Positions 15,952-24,205 of a DNA stretch of 64,000 nucleotides are shown in pieces. How positions within the stretch are numbered: the stretch's first letter is position 1; each line of letters begins with the position of its first letter. The notes under the pieces are model-generated. The model was not told the origin of the DNA. It saw nothing but the letters and a program-made list of their open reading frames with translations, and ran no database searches. The position numbers and the translations under genes are program-made. This DNA comes from Pseudomonas cavernae (GTDB lineage Bacteria; Pseudomonadota; Gammaproteobacteria; Pseudomonadales; Pseudomonadaceae), in NCBI RefSeq assembly GCF_003595175.1, contig NZ_CP032419.1, forward strand, positions 124,001-188,000, read 5' to 3'.

Positions 15952-16677
15952 CTAGCTGCTGTGCGCCTGGCCCTGGGCCACGAAACGCAGCATCCACTCG
16001 GCCACGATCTGCCCCTGGTGCGCCTGTTCCAGGCTGTCGATGGCTTGCCGATAGACCTGCTCGCCCCAGTGTTCCCGGCGAATCTCGAGGATCGAGCGGG
16101 AGTAGTCCGCCACTAGTTCCGGATGCCCCTGCCAGCACAGCACCTGGTCGCCAATGCGATAGGCGGCGATCGGGCAGAATGCGTTGGCGGCCAGGATGGT
16201 GGCGTTGGCCGGCGCCTGGGTGACCTGGTCCTGGTGGATGATCAGCATGGACAGCTGCTCGGCGCCTGGCTGCATCCAGGCCTCCTGCTCGACCACCGCA
16301 TACTGCTGCACGCCGACGCCCCAGCCCTGCCGGGCCCGCTCGGTCTTGCCGCCCAGCAGCAGGGCCAGCAACTGGTGGCCGAAGCAGATGCCGAGCAGCT
16401 TGTCGCCGGCGGCATAGCGCGCCAGCACGTACTCGCGCAGGGTCTGGATCCACGGCTCCACGCCGAAGGAGTCGTACTTGCTGCCGGTGATCAGGTAGGC
16501 GTCGTAACGCTGCGCGTCGTCCGGATACTGCCCCTGGACCACATTGAACACCTCGAACTCGGCGGCGATCGGCTGCTGCGCGAACAGCTGCTTAAACATT
16601 CGGCCATAGCCGTGATACTGCTCGACCAGCTCGGGACGAATGTGATCGGTTTCGAGGATGCAGATGCGCAATGCCAT
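15952..16677 (-). CDS. Class I glutamine amidotransferase, PauD/gamma-glutamyl hydrolase-like
   Basis: GMP-synthase-like class I amidotransferase domain standing alone. Seen: nucleophile Cys in LLGICFGHQLLA, the oxyanion strand LITGSKYDSF, and the catalytic His-Glu in CWQGHPE. In Pseudomonas, stand-alone proteins of this type hydrolyse gamma-glutamylated omega-amino acids during polyamine breakdown (PauD, PuuD function). The adjacent spuC and gamma-glutamylpolyamine synthetase support that reading. Start ATG at 16677, eight bases after AGGAG; a TTG lies one codon upstream. 241 aa. It is probably last in a minus-strand operon of synthetase, spuC and this gene, with gaps of 48 and 117 bases. 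Confidence 0.82.
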   Translation of the reverse strand: MALRICILETDHIRPELVEQYHGYGRMFKQLFAQQPIAAEFEVFNVVQGQYPDDAQRYDAYLITGSKYDSFGVEPWIQTLREYVLARYAAGDKLLGICFGHQLLALLLGGKTERARQGWGVGVQQYAVVEQEAWMQPGAEQLSMLIIHQDQVTQAPANATILAANAFCPIAAYRIGDQVLCWQGHPELVADYSRSILEIRREHWGEQVYRQAIDSLEQAHQGQIVAEWMLRFVAQGQAHSS

Positions 16678-16794
16678 CAAGGGACTCCTGACTCATGGAG
16701 TGAAACAACAGGGGATTCAGCGCGGCCGGCGCGGCGCCACGGCCACAGGTGACGCTCGCGCCGCGGCAGGTCGCCACGGCGCGAACGCGCGGAT

Positions 16795-18162
16795 TCAGCC
16801 CTGCAGATCCTGCAGGGTCAGGTCCAGGCACCGCCGCGCCTTGCTCACCAGCTCGTCGATCTCGGCTTTGCTGATCACCAGCGGCGGCGCGATGATCATG
16901 GTGTCGCCGACGGCGCGCATGATTAGGCCGTTATTGAAGCAGTGGCCGCGGCAGAGCATGCCCACGCCCTTGCCCGCATAACGCTCGCGGGTGGTCTTGT
17001 CCTTGACCAGCTCGATGGCGCCGAGCATGCCCAGGCCGCGCACCTCGCCGACCAGCGGGTGGTCGAGCAGTTCGCGCAGGCGCTGCTGCAGGTAGGGGGC
17101 GGTTTCTGCGCGCACCCGCTCGAGGATCTTCTCCTCGCGCAGGATGCGGATGTTTTCCAGCGCCACCGCCGCCGCCACCGGGTGCCCGGAGTAGGTGAAG
17201 CCGTGGTTGAAATCCCCGCCTTGCTTCAGCACCTCGGCCACCTTGTCGCCGACGATCAGCCCGCCCATGGGGATGTAGCCAGAGGTCAGGCCCTTGGCGA
17301 TGGTCATCAGGTCCGGCGTGTTGCCGTAGTAGTCGCTGCCGAACCACTCGCCGGTGCGACCGAAACCGCAGATCACTTCATCGGCCACGAACAGGATGTC
17401 GTACTTGGCGAGGATCTCGCGGATCTTCGGCCAGTAGCTGTCCGGCGGCACGATCACGCCGCCGGCGCCCTGGATAGGTTCGGCGATAAAGGCGGCGACC
17501 TTGTCCACGCCGACTTCGAGGATCTTCTTCTCCAGCTGCTCGGCGGCCCAGATGCCGAACTCGTCGGCGGGCATGTCGCCGCCTTCGCCGAACCAGTAAG
17601 GCTGCGGGATGTGCACGATGTCCGGGATCATCCCGCCCTGCTCGTGCATGCCCTGCATGCCGCCGAGGCTGGCGCCGGCCACGGTGGAGCCGTGGTAGCC
17701 ATTGTGGCGGCCGATGATCACCTTCTTGCTCGGCTGGCCCTTGAGCGCCCAGTAGTGGCGGACCATGCGCAGCATGGTGTCGTTGCCTTCCGAGCCGGAG
17801 CCGGTGAAGAACACATGGTTCATGCTTGGCGGGGCGATCTCGGCGATGACCTTGGCCAGCTCCAGCACCGGCGGGTGCGCGGTCATGAAGAAGGTGTTGT
17901 AGAACGGCAGCTCTTTCATCTGCCGGCTGGCGGCGTCGGCCAGCTCATCACGACCGTAGCCGATCGCGGCGCACCACAGGCCGGCCATGCCGTCGAGGAT
18001 CTTGTGGCCTTCGCTGTCCCACAGGTACACGCCATCGCCCTTGACGATGATGCGCGGGCCGCTGTCGCTCAGCTGCTGGTAATCGCTGAACGGCGCGAGG
18101 TGATGGTCACGGCTCATGGCCTGCCACTGCAGGGTTTGCGGGTTGTTGTAGGTAGTGCTCAT
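16795..18162 (-). CDS. spuC: Polyamine:pyruvate aminotransferase (SpuC-like)
   Basis: Class III PLP aminotransferase closely resembling Pseudomonas SpuC, which transaminates putrescine, cadaverine or their gamma-glutamyl derivatives with pyruvate. Seen: SRDHHLAPF near the N-terminus, FFTGSGSEGNDTMLRMVRHY, GRHNGYHGSTVAG, FVADEVICGFGRTGEW, and the PLP Lys in TIAKGLTSGYIPMG. 455 aa, the family length. GGAGG lies four bases before the ATG at 18162. It sits between the gamma-glutamylpolyamine synthetase and the amidotransferase, a standard polyamine catabolic order. This is the second class III aminotransferase in this cluster. Confidence 0.9.
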   Translation of the reverse strand: MSTTYNNPQTLQWQAMSRDHHLAPFSDYQQLSDSGPRIIVKGDGVYLWDSEGHKILDGMAGLWCAAIGYGRDELADAASRQMKELPFYNTFFMTAHPPVLELAKVIAEIAPPSMNHVFFTGSGSEGNDTMLRMVRHYWALKGQPSKKVIIGRHNGYHGSTVAGASLGGMQGMHEQGGMIPDIVHIPQPYWFGEGGDMPADEFGIWAAEQLEKKILEVGVDKVAAFIAEPIQGAGGVIVPPDSYWPKIREILAKYDILFVADEVICGFGRTGEWFGSDYYGNTPDLMTIAKGLTSGYIPMGGLIVGDKVAEVLKQGGDFNHGFTYSGHPVAAAVALENIRILREEKILERVRAETAPYLQQRLRELLDHPLVGEVRGLGMLGAIELVKDKTTRERYAGKGVGMLCRGHCFNNGLIMRAVGDTMIIAPPLVISKAEIDELVSKARRCLDLTLQDLQG

Positions 18163-18210
18163 AGCGCCTCCAATGAGTGGCAGCGCAGCGACCGCGAGGC
18201 CGCTGCCCGA

Positions 18211-19602
18211 TTAGCTTCTGGCCAGCAGATGCTTGATGGCGAAATCCGCGTCGGCGGCCTGTTCACTTAATTCATGCTGTTTGATCAGCGTGTACAGCTC
18301 GATAAACGGCGCACCGAGGGTTTCCGCCATGATCGGGCAGCCTTGCAGGTCCGCCAGCGCCTCGCCCAGGTTCAGCGGCAGCGCGCCGCGCGCGGACTGG
18401 GCCGGGCGGTCGCTGACTTCCGGTCCCGGCTCGATCTCCTGCCGCATCCCGGCCAGGCCGGCGCCGAGCATCAGCGCCAGGCTCAGGTAGGGGTTGGCAT
18501 CGCCGCCCGGCAGGCGGTGTTCGACGCGGCGGTTGGCCGGGTCGGAGTGCGGCACGCGGAAGGCCGCGGTGCGGTTGTCGTAGCCCCACTCGACGCTGGC
18601 CGGCGAGGCATCCGGGCGCTGCAGGCGCACATAGGAGTGGGCATAGGGCGCGAGAATCGCCATCGACGCGCGCGCCGACGCCTGCCAGCCGCCGATGAAG
18701 TGCCTGAGCCGCATGTGCGGCGCGCCATCGGCCGCGCTGAAGGGGTTGCTGCCCGTGGCATCGGCGAGGCTGATATGCCAGTGCAGCCCGGTGCCCGGTT
18801 CGTGCCGATAGGGCTTGGCCATGAAGGTGGCGAGGCAACCGTGGCGGCGGGCGATCTCGCGGGCCAGGCGCTTGAAGCGGAACACCGCATCGGCCTGGGC
18901 CAGCGGCTCGCCGGGGGCGAGGTTGACCTCGTACTGGCCCAGGGCCGACTCATGGCCGTAGCCGGTGATCGGGATGCCCTGGATTTCACAGGCGGCCCAC
19001 AGCTCATCGAAGAACGGCGCGAAGGTGCTCGCGGTTTCCGCGGAAGCCAGGTCGTGGGAGCTTTCGATATGTGGCACGCAGCCGGACATGCCATGGGCTA
19101 CCTGCAAGCCGCCATCGGCCAGGCGCTGCGGATGCACCAGGAAGAACTCCAGCTCGGGGGCGACCCTGGCCGTGTAGCCGGCGGCCTGCAGCCGGGCCAG
19201 CGTGCGCTTGAGCAGCTGGCGCGGCGACAGCTCGGCGACCTCGTACTGGCAATGGCCATCGGCCGCAGTGAAGCTCGCCTGCAGGTCGCAGATGAGGGTG
19301 GCCGTGGGCACCGTGGCCAGCGGGTCACGCACCAGCGTGCGCCAGTCCGGGCGCATGGCCATGTCCGGGAAGGTCGGCGGGAACACCCGCTGGAACACCT
19401 GGGGCGGCTCGCCGCCGGTGACCGTCAGGCCGAGAAACAGCGAGGGCATTTTCGCCCCCAGGGTCTCGGCGAAGCTGGCGCGGCTGAGGATCTTGCCGCG
19501 CGCCACGCTGGTCAGGTCGGCGAAGACCAGCTCGACCCGGTGGATATCGTTGGCCTGCAGCCAGGCCAGGGCCTCGCTGGCGGTGGAAAGCTCAGGGTGC
19601 AT
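18211..19602 (-). CDS. Gamma-glutamylpolyamine synthetase (glutamine synthetase family)
   Basis: Glutamine synthetase fold used to ligate glutamate to a polyamine (PauA/SpuI/PuuA function). Seen: ELEFFLVHP (metal Glu), GYGHESALGQYEVNLAPGEP (Glu-rich metal site typical of the PuuA branch), ATFMAKPY, GTGLHWHISL (ATP/metal His), and the NRTAAFRVP and EHRLPGGDANPYL ends. 463 aa. The small N-terminal beta-grasp domain is present. It is first in the minus-strand polyamine operon, upstream of spuC. Start ATG at 19602 with GAGG about 11 bases upstream. The exact polyamine is not readable; cadaverine would connect best to the glutarate genes on either side. Confidence 0.88.
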   Translation of the reverse strand: MHPELSTASEALAWLQANDIHRVELVFADLTSVARGKILSRASFAETLGAKMPSLFLGLTVTGGEPPQVFQRVFPPTFPDMAMRPDWRTLVRDPLATVPTATLICDLQASFTAADGHCQYEVAELSPRQLLKRTLARLQAAGYTARVAPELEFFLVHPQRLADGGLQVAHGMSGCVPHIESSHDLASAETASTFAPFFDELWAACEIQGIPITGYGHESALGQYEVNLAPGEPLAQADAVFRFKRLAREIARRHGCLATFMAKPYRHEPGTGLHWHISLADATGSNPFSAADGAPHMRLRHFIGGWQASARASMAILAPYAHSYVRLQRPDASPASVEWGYDNRTAAFRVPHSDPANRRVEHRLPGGDANPYLSLALMLGAGLAGMRQEIEPGPEVSDRPAQSARGALPLNLGEALADLQGCPIMAETLGAPFIELYTLIKQHELSEQAADADFAIKHLLARS

Positions 19603-19624
19603 GAAAGAAAAACCTCGAGATCTA

Positions 19625-19646
19625 GGCGCAGCCCGCAGGCTGCGCC
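19625..19646. terminator. Hairpin downstream of the CoA-transferase fragment
   Basis: 9-bp stem GGCGCAGCC / GGCTGCGCC with a 4-base loop, just after the fragment's stop on the minus strand and before the synthetase start. No T-tract follows, so it may be a rho-dependent or vestigial terminator. Confidence 0.5.
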
Positions 19647-19681
19647 GCGTGGATGTCTAACCGTTTGCCCGGCGCCTGCCG

Positions 19682-20008
19682 TCAGCCATCGGCCTGGCGC
19701 GGGGCGAGCCCGACACAGGGCACGCCGGCCCAGCGCAGGGCGGCCACCCACTCTTCGGTGCGGTGCGCCACCGTGTGCCGGCGCAGCAGGGCGGTCAATT
19801 CGTGCCGGTGCTGATACCGCGCGCGCCGGCTGGCAAAGCGCGGGTCCGCCGTCCACTGCTGCTGGCCGGCCAGCGCGCTCAGCTCGGCAAACTGGTAGTC
19901 ATTGCTCACCGCGAGAAAGAACGCCCCGTCGGCACTCGGAAAGATATGGCAGGGCGCCGGGTCTGGTGCGCTGCCGGCCACGGCGCGCATGAGAGCCTTG
20001 GGTATCAT
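19682..20008 (-). pseudogene. C-terminal fragment of a CaiB-family CoA-transferase
   Basis: About 108 residues align with the middle to C-terminal part of family III CoA-transferases: HIFPSADGAFFLAVSNDYQF, QQWTADPRFASR and WVAALRWAGVPC. They correspond to FPTADGDFILTVGNDSQF, WADDPRFSTN and WIAVLEQAGVPC in the intact gcdG of this window. The N-terminal two thirds, including the catalytic Asp region, are missing, and the frame ends early after VPC. It lies directly downstream of gcdH, where gcdG stands in related genomes. It is similar to but clearly diverged from the intact gcdG, so it is a decayed paralog rather than a recent copy. Confidence 0.8.
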
Positions 20009-20070
20009 CGTCCTCCCCCAGTCGAAGTCTGAATGCAGAGTGTCCGGCCAGCCCCGCGGGGCAGAAACTA

Positions 20071-20103
20071 CAACGGGCGGGCAGCCTGGCTACCCGCCCG
20101 TTG
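20071..20103 (-). terminator. gcdH terminator
   Basis: 11-bp arms CAACGGGCGGG (20071-20081) and CCCGCCCGTTG (20093-20103) around an 11-base loop that itself can pair. It sits 14 bases after the gcdH stop on the minus strand. The T-tract is weak. Confidence 0.7.
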
Positions 20104-20116
20104 CTGGTGGCGCAAG

Positions 20117-21298
20117 TCAGTAGAACGCCTGGATGCCGGTCTGCGCGCGGCCGAGGATCAGCGCGTGGACGTCGTGGGTGCCCTCGTAGGTGTTGACCAC
20201 CTCGAGGTTGACCAGATGGCGGGCCACGCCGAATTCGTCGCTGATGCCGTTACCGCCCAGCATGTCGCGGGCCAGGCGGGCGATGTCGAGGGACTTGCCG
20301 CAGCTGTTGCGCTTCATGATCGAGGTGATTTCCACCGCGGCGGTGCCCTCGTCCTTCATCCGCCCGAGGCGCAGGCAGCCCTGCAGGGCCAGGGTGATCT
20401 CGGTCTGCATGTCGGCGAGCTTCTTCTGGATCAGTTGGTTGGCGGCCAGCGGGCGGCCGAACTGCTTGCGGTCGAGGCAGTACTGACGCGCGGTGTGCCA
20501 GCAGAACTCGGCGGCGCCCAGTGCGCCCCAGCTGATGCCGTAGCGCGCGGAGTTGAGGCAGGTGAACGGGCCTTTCAGACCGCGCACGTCGGGGAAGGCG
20601 TTCTCTTCCGGGCAGAACACGTTGTCCATGACGATCTCGCCGGTGATCGACGCGCGCAGGCCGACCTTGCCGTGGATCACCGGGGCGGAGAGGCCTTGCC
20701 AGCCCTTCTCGAGCACGAAGCCGCGGATCTCGCCGGCATCGTCCTTGGCCCAGACCACGAACACGTCGGCGATCGGGCTGTTGGTGATCCACATCTTGCT
20801 GCCGGACAGGCGATAGCCGCCGTCGACCTTCTTCGCCCGGCAGATCATCGAGCCCGGGTCGGAGCCGTGGTTCGGCTCGGTCAGGCCGAAGCAGCCGATC
20901 CACTCGCCGGACGCCAGCTTGGGCAGGTACTTCTGTTTGGTCGCTTGGTTGCCGAATTCGAAGATCGGCACCATCACCAGGGACGACTGCACGCTCATCA
21001 TCGAGCGGTAGCCGGAATCGATGCGCTCGACTTCGCGGGCGATCAGGCCGTAGCACACGTAGTTGAGGCCGCTGCCGCCATACTCGGCGGGAATGGTGGC
21101 GCCGAGCAGGCCAAGTTCGCCCATCTCGCGGAAGATCGCCGGGTCGGTCTGTTCGTGGCGGAAGGCCTCGAGCACGCGCGGGGCCAACTTGTCCTGGGCG
21201 TACTGCTGGGCGCTGTCGCGCACCATGCGCTCTTCCGCGCTCAGTTGCTGATCGAGCAGCAGGGGGTCTTCCCAGTTAAAGCTTGCTTTGCCGGCCAT
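20117..21298 (-). CDS. gcdH: Glutaryl-CoA dehydrogenase
   Basis: Acyl-CoA dehydrogenase-fold flavoenzyme that oxidises and decarboxylates glutaryl-CoA to crotonyl-CoA, passing electrons to ETF. Seen: [39 protein letters not shown] (FAD/substrate region), [15 protein letters not shown], the GFVLEKG...G..AP loop, and the catalytic Glu in [16 protein letters not shown]. 393 aa, full length. Start ATG at 21298 with GAGGA eight bases upstream. It is divergent from gcdR, and the gap between the two genes carries a promoter and operator matching those of gcdG. The gene immediately downstream is only a CoA-transferase fragment, so the intact transferase is supplied from 9875-11098. Confidence 0.95.
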   Translation of the reverse strand: MAGKASFNWEDPLLLDQQLSAEERMVRDSAQQYAQDKLAPRVLEAFRHEQTDPAIFREMGELGLLGATIPAEYGGSGLNYVCYGLIAREVERIDSGYRSMMSVQSSLVMVPIFEFGNQATKQKYLPKLASGEWIGCFGLTEPNHGSDPGSMICRAKKVDGGYRLSGSKMWITNSPIADVFVVWAKDDAGEIRGFVLEKGWQGLSAPVIHGKVGLRASITGEIVMDNVFCPEENAFPDVRGLKGPFTCLNSARYGISWGALGAAEFCWHTARQYCLDRKQFGRPLAANQLIQKKLADMQTEITLALQGCLRLGRMKDEGTAAVEITSIMKRNSCGKSLDIARLARDMLGGNGISDEFGVARHLVNLEVVNTYEGTHDVHALILGRAQTGIQAFY

Positions 21299-21330
21299 GT
21301 CGAAATCCTCGGGAGTGAATCAAAAGGAAC

Positions 21331-21361
21331 GTAGGTTGGGCCGAGTCCAGCGCAGCCCAAC
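21331..21361. repeat. Single arm of a GTAGGTTGGG-type repeat
   Basis: GTAGGTTGGGCCGAG followed by CGCAGCCCAAC is half of the inverted repeat family found near many genes here. It lies in the gcdH leader region, upstream of the start codon. Confidence 0.5.
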
Positions 21362-21373
21362 AGCGGTGTATTG

Positions 21374-21430
21374 ATCCTAGGCCCGCACGGCGGTGCGGGC
21401 AAACGAGGATTTCGCACGCTATTGTGCTGA
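21374..21430 (-). promoter_or_regulatory. gcdH promoter with LysR-type operator
   Basis: Minus strand: -35 TTGCCC (21397-21402), 17-base spacer, -10 TAGGAT (21374-21379). Upstream dyad CGCAC-N6-GTGCT (21413-21428). Each element lines up with the gcdG promoter at the same spacing. It lies between divergent gcdH and gcdR, as expected for a LysR-type activator. Confidence 0.78.
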
Positions 21431-21493
21431 TTACGCACTTCGAGATAGGTTTAATCGGCATTTATCTCCATTCAGAGTGAAGGTAGCGCATAG

Positions 21494-22402
21494 ATGCGTC
21501 GCAAGATCCCCAACACCGCGGCCCTGGTGGCCTTCGAGTCGGCCGCCCGCCACCAGAGCTTCACCCGCGCCGCCGAGGAGCTGGCCCTGACCCAGAGCGC
21601 CATCTGCCGGCAGATCGCCGGGCTCGAGGCGTTTCTCGGCATCGCCCTGTTCCGCCGCTCGCGCCGCGGGGTGAAGCTGACCGAGGCCGGCCTGGCTTAC
21701 AGCCGCAAGGTCGCCGCGCAGCTGGATGCGGTGGAGCGCGACACCCTGGCACTGATGGGCCAGCAGGGCGCGATGAGCATCGAGCTGGCGGTGGTGCCGA
21801 CCTTCGCCACCCAGTGGCTGCTGCCGCGGCTCAAGGAATTCCAGCGCCTGCACCCGGAAGTCACGGTCAATCTGAACAACCGCACCCGGCCGTTCCTGTT
21901 CGCCGACACCGAGTTCGATGCGGCGATCTACTTCGGCGACGCCGACTGGTCCGGCACCGAGTCGCACTTCCTGATGCGCGAGAATTCGCAGCCGGTGTGC
22001 AGCCCGGTCCTGCTCGACGGCCGCAGCAGCCTCGACGCCAGCGCCCTGGCCAGCCTGCCGCTGCTGCAGCAGAGCACCCGTCCCTATGCCTGGCGGCAGT
22101 GGTTCAACTCGCTGGGCCTGAACGTCGCCCAGGACATGAGCGGACCGCGCTACGAGCTGTTCTCCATGCTCGCCCAGGCGGCCATGCACGAGATGGGCGT
22201 GGCGCTGATCCCGCCGTTCCTGATCGAGCGCGAGCTGGCCGAGGGCCGTTTGGTGGTGGCCATGGAACACAGCTGCGTCAGCGAGCGTGCCTATTACCTG
22301 ATGATTCCCGAGCGCAAGGTCGAGTCCGCGGCCCTGCGCGCCTTCCGCGACTGGCTGCTACCGACCGCCCTGCAATACCGCACGGCGGTCGGGTTGGCCT
22401 AA
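21494..22402 (+). CDS. gcdR: LysR-family regulator of glutarate genes
   Basis: LysR-type transcriptional regulator, GcvA-like branch. The N-terminal helix-turn-helix is at about residues 10-68 (LVAFESAARHQSFTRAAEEL, QSAICRQIAGLE, LFRRSRRGVKLTEAG), followed by a periplasmic-binding-like effector domain. 302 aa. It is divergent from gcdH with the dyad between them. In Pseudomonas the gene in this position is GcdR, an activator responding to glutarate or a related compound. The shared operator before gcdG suggests that it controls both genes. The ATG at 21494 follows AAGGT. The gene ends at palindromic repeat copy 2. Confidence 0.9.
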   Translation: MRRKIPNTAALVAFESAARHQSFTRAAEELALTQSAICRQIAGLEAFLGIALFRRSRRGVKLTEAGLAYSRKVAAQLDAVERDTLALMGQQGAMSIELAVVPTFATQWLLPRLKEFQRLHPEVTVNLNNRTRPFLFADTEFDAAIYFGDADWSGTESHFLMRENSQPVCSPVLLDGRSSLDASALASLPLLQQSTRPYAWRQWFNSLGLNVAQDMSGPRYELFSMLAQAAMHEMGVALIPPFLIERELAEGRLVVAMEHSCVSERAYYLMIPERKVESAALRAFRDWLLPTALQYRTAVGLA

Positions 22403-22543
22403 GAACCTGTCTACGATCTGCTGCGCGTCGGTCAAACTGCGTTGAGAACGGCTTCGGAATGCTCATTTACAGCTCGTAAACTCCGCTTCCTCAGCCGTTT
22501 TCGCCTTGTTTGACTCTAGCTCGCGAGATCGTAAACAGGCTCT
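22402..22543. repeat. Long palindromic repeat, copy 2 (short form, 142 nt)
   Basis: The ends AGAACCTGTCTACGATCT and AGATCGTAAACAGGCTCT are near-complementary. It has the same outer parts as the 254-nt form but lacks the inner ~110 bases. The first base overlaps the TAA stop of gcdR. The rest of the gap up to 22792 shows no gene. Confidence 0.9.
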
Positions 22544-22792
22544 AAGCCATCCGGGCGCGACATGACCGGGCGTCAGCTGCCCTGCAACTTTTGCGGTTGC
22601 AGTCCACACTCTATGCAGGCCCTAAGCCACCCACGGCGGCCACCACCCGGAGTACGAGCACCACCAACACCGTTAGCCTGAGTCTCTATGACGTTCTGGC
22701 AACGAGCCCAGCCAGCATTTCCGACCGTGACTTCGTTGCCCTCAGCTGCGGCGTGTACTTCTGAACACGAAACAGCACAGGTCTCGAACAGC

Positions 22793-24160
22793 ATGAAACA
22801 CTCACGCATCCTGCATAGCGGCGTTCTCGCGTTGTCCCTGCTGGCCAGCAGTGTGATGGCCGCTGTCTCCCCTGAAGAAGCTGCGCAACTCGGCACCAGC
22901 CTCACCCCCCTCGGGGGCGAGAAAGCCGGCAATGCCGACGGCAGCATCCCGGCCTGGGACGGCGGCCTGCCGACCAATGCGGCGCCGGTCAGCAACGGCT
23001 TCCTCGGCGACCCCTTCGCCAGTGAGCAGCCGCTGTTCACCATCACCGCCGCCAATGCCGAGCAGTACAAGGACAAGCTCTCCCCCGGGCAGATGGCGAT
23101 GTTCAAGCGCTACGCCAGCACCTACAAGATCCCGGTGTTCAAGACCCACCGCTCGGTCGCGGTGCCGCAGGCGATCTACGACATCGCCAAACGCAGCGCG
23201 GTGCAAACCCAGGAACTCGACGACGGTAACGGCCTGAGCAATTTCGCCGACACCCACTACTACGCCTTCCCGATCCCGAAGAATGGCGTCCAGATCGTGT
23301 GGAACCACATCACCCGCTACCGCGGTGGCAACAACAGACGCCATATCGCCCAGGCCATGCCGCAGGTCAACGGCTCCTTCACCCCGGTGAAATTCGACGA
23401 CGAGGTCGCCTTCCCCACCGACATGACCGATCTGGAAAAGGAGAAAGGCGCCAACATCCTGCTCTACTTCAAGCAGCGGGTCACCTCGCCGGCGCGTCTG
23501 GCCGGTAACGTGCTGCTGGTCCACGAGACCCTCGACCAGGTAAAGGAACCGCGCATGGCCTGGCTCTACAACGCCGGCCAGCGTCGTGTGCGGCGCGCTC
23601 CGCAGGTGGCCTACGACGGTCCCGGCACCGCTGCCGACGGCCTGCGCACCTCGGACAACTTCGACCTGTTCAACGGCGCGCCGGACCGCTACGACTGGAA
23701 GCTGGTGGGCAAGAAGGAGATGTACATCCCCTATAACAGCTACCGCCTGGACTCGACCAAGCTGAAGTACGCCGACATCCTCAAGCCCGGGCATATCAAC
23801 CAGGATCTGGCGCGCTATGAACTGCACCGCGTGTGGCAGGTGGTGGCGACCCTGAAGGCCGGTGAGCGGCATATCTACGCCAAGCGCGACCTGTACTTCG
23901 ACGAGGATGGCTGGCAAGCCGCCTATGCCGACCACTACGACGGCCGCGGCCAGCTCTGGCGGGTCGGTGAGGGCCACGCCGAGCAGCACTACCAGCAGCA
24001 GGTCCCGATCTACGCGATGGAAGCGCTGTACGACCTGATCGCCGGGCGTTACATCGTGCTGGGCATGCGCAACGAGGAGAAAAGCGGCACCCAGTACGGC
24101 TTCAAGGCCAGCGCCGCCGACTTCACCCCGGCCGCCCTGCGCAACGAGGGCGTGCGCTGA
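22793..24160 (+). CDS. Exported DUF1329 protein
   Basis: Member of DUF1329, periplasmic proteins of uncharacterised function that are common in Pseudomonas and often sit beside DUF1302 porin-like or RND genes. Here it stands alone. I use the ATG at 22793, which begins a clear signal peptide (MKHSRILHSGVLALSLLASS, cleavage after about VMA); the longer frame to 22688 would bury it. 455 aa. The mature N-terminus AAQLGTSLTPLGGEKAGNAD followed by IPAWDGG is the standard DUF1329 opening. The C-terminal half has the YDWKLVGKKEMYIPYNSYR block. The fold is beta-rich, probably lipocalin- or LolB-like by family knowledge. A 12-bp inverted repeat follows the stop. Confidence 0.88.
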   Translation: MKHSRILHSGVLALSLLASSVMAAVSPEEAAQLGTSLTPLGGEKAGNADGSIPAWDGGLPTNAAPVSNGFLGDPFASEQPLFTITAANAEQYKDKLSPGQMAMFKRYASTYKIPVFKTHRSVAVPQAIYDIAKRSAVQTQELDDGNGLSNFADTHYYAFPIPKNGVQIVWNHITRYRGGNNRRHIAQAMPQVNGSFTPVKFDDEVAFPTDMTDLEKEKGANILLYFKQRVTSPARLAGNVLLVHETLDQVKEPRMAWLYNAGQRRVRRAPQVAYDGPGTAADGLRTSDNFDLFNGAPDRYDWKLVGKKEMYIPYNSYRLDSTKLKYADILKPGHINQDLARYELHRVWQVVATLKAGERHIYAKRDLYFDEDGWQAAYADHYDGRGQLWRVGEGHAEQHYQQQVPIYAMEALYDLIAGRYIVLGMRNEEKSGTQYGFKASAADFTPAALRNEGVR

Positions 24161-24171
24161 GGCAACCGCAG

Positions 24172-24205
24172 CCGCTCAACGCCCCGTAGGTGAGGCGTTG
24201 AGCGG
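24172..24205 (+). terminator. Hairpin after the DUF1329 gene
   Basis: Perfect 12-bp arms CCGCTCAACGCC and GGCGTTGAGCGG with a 10-base loop, 12 bases after the stop. No T-tract follows. Confidence 0.55.
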
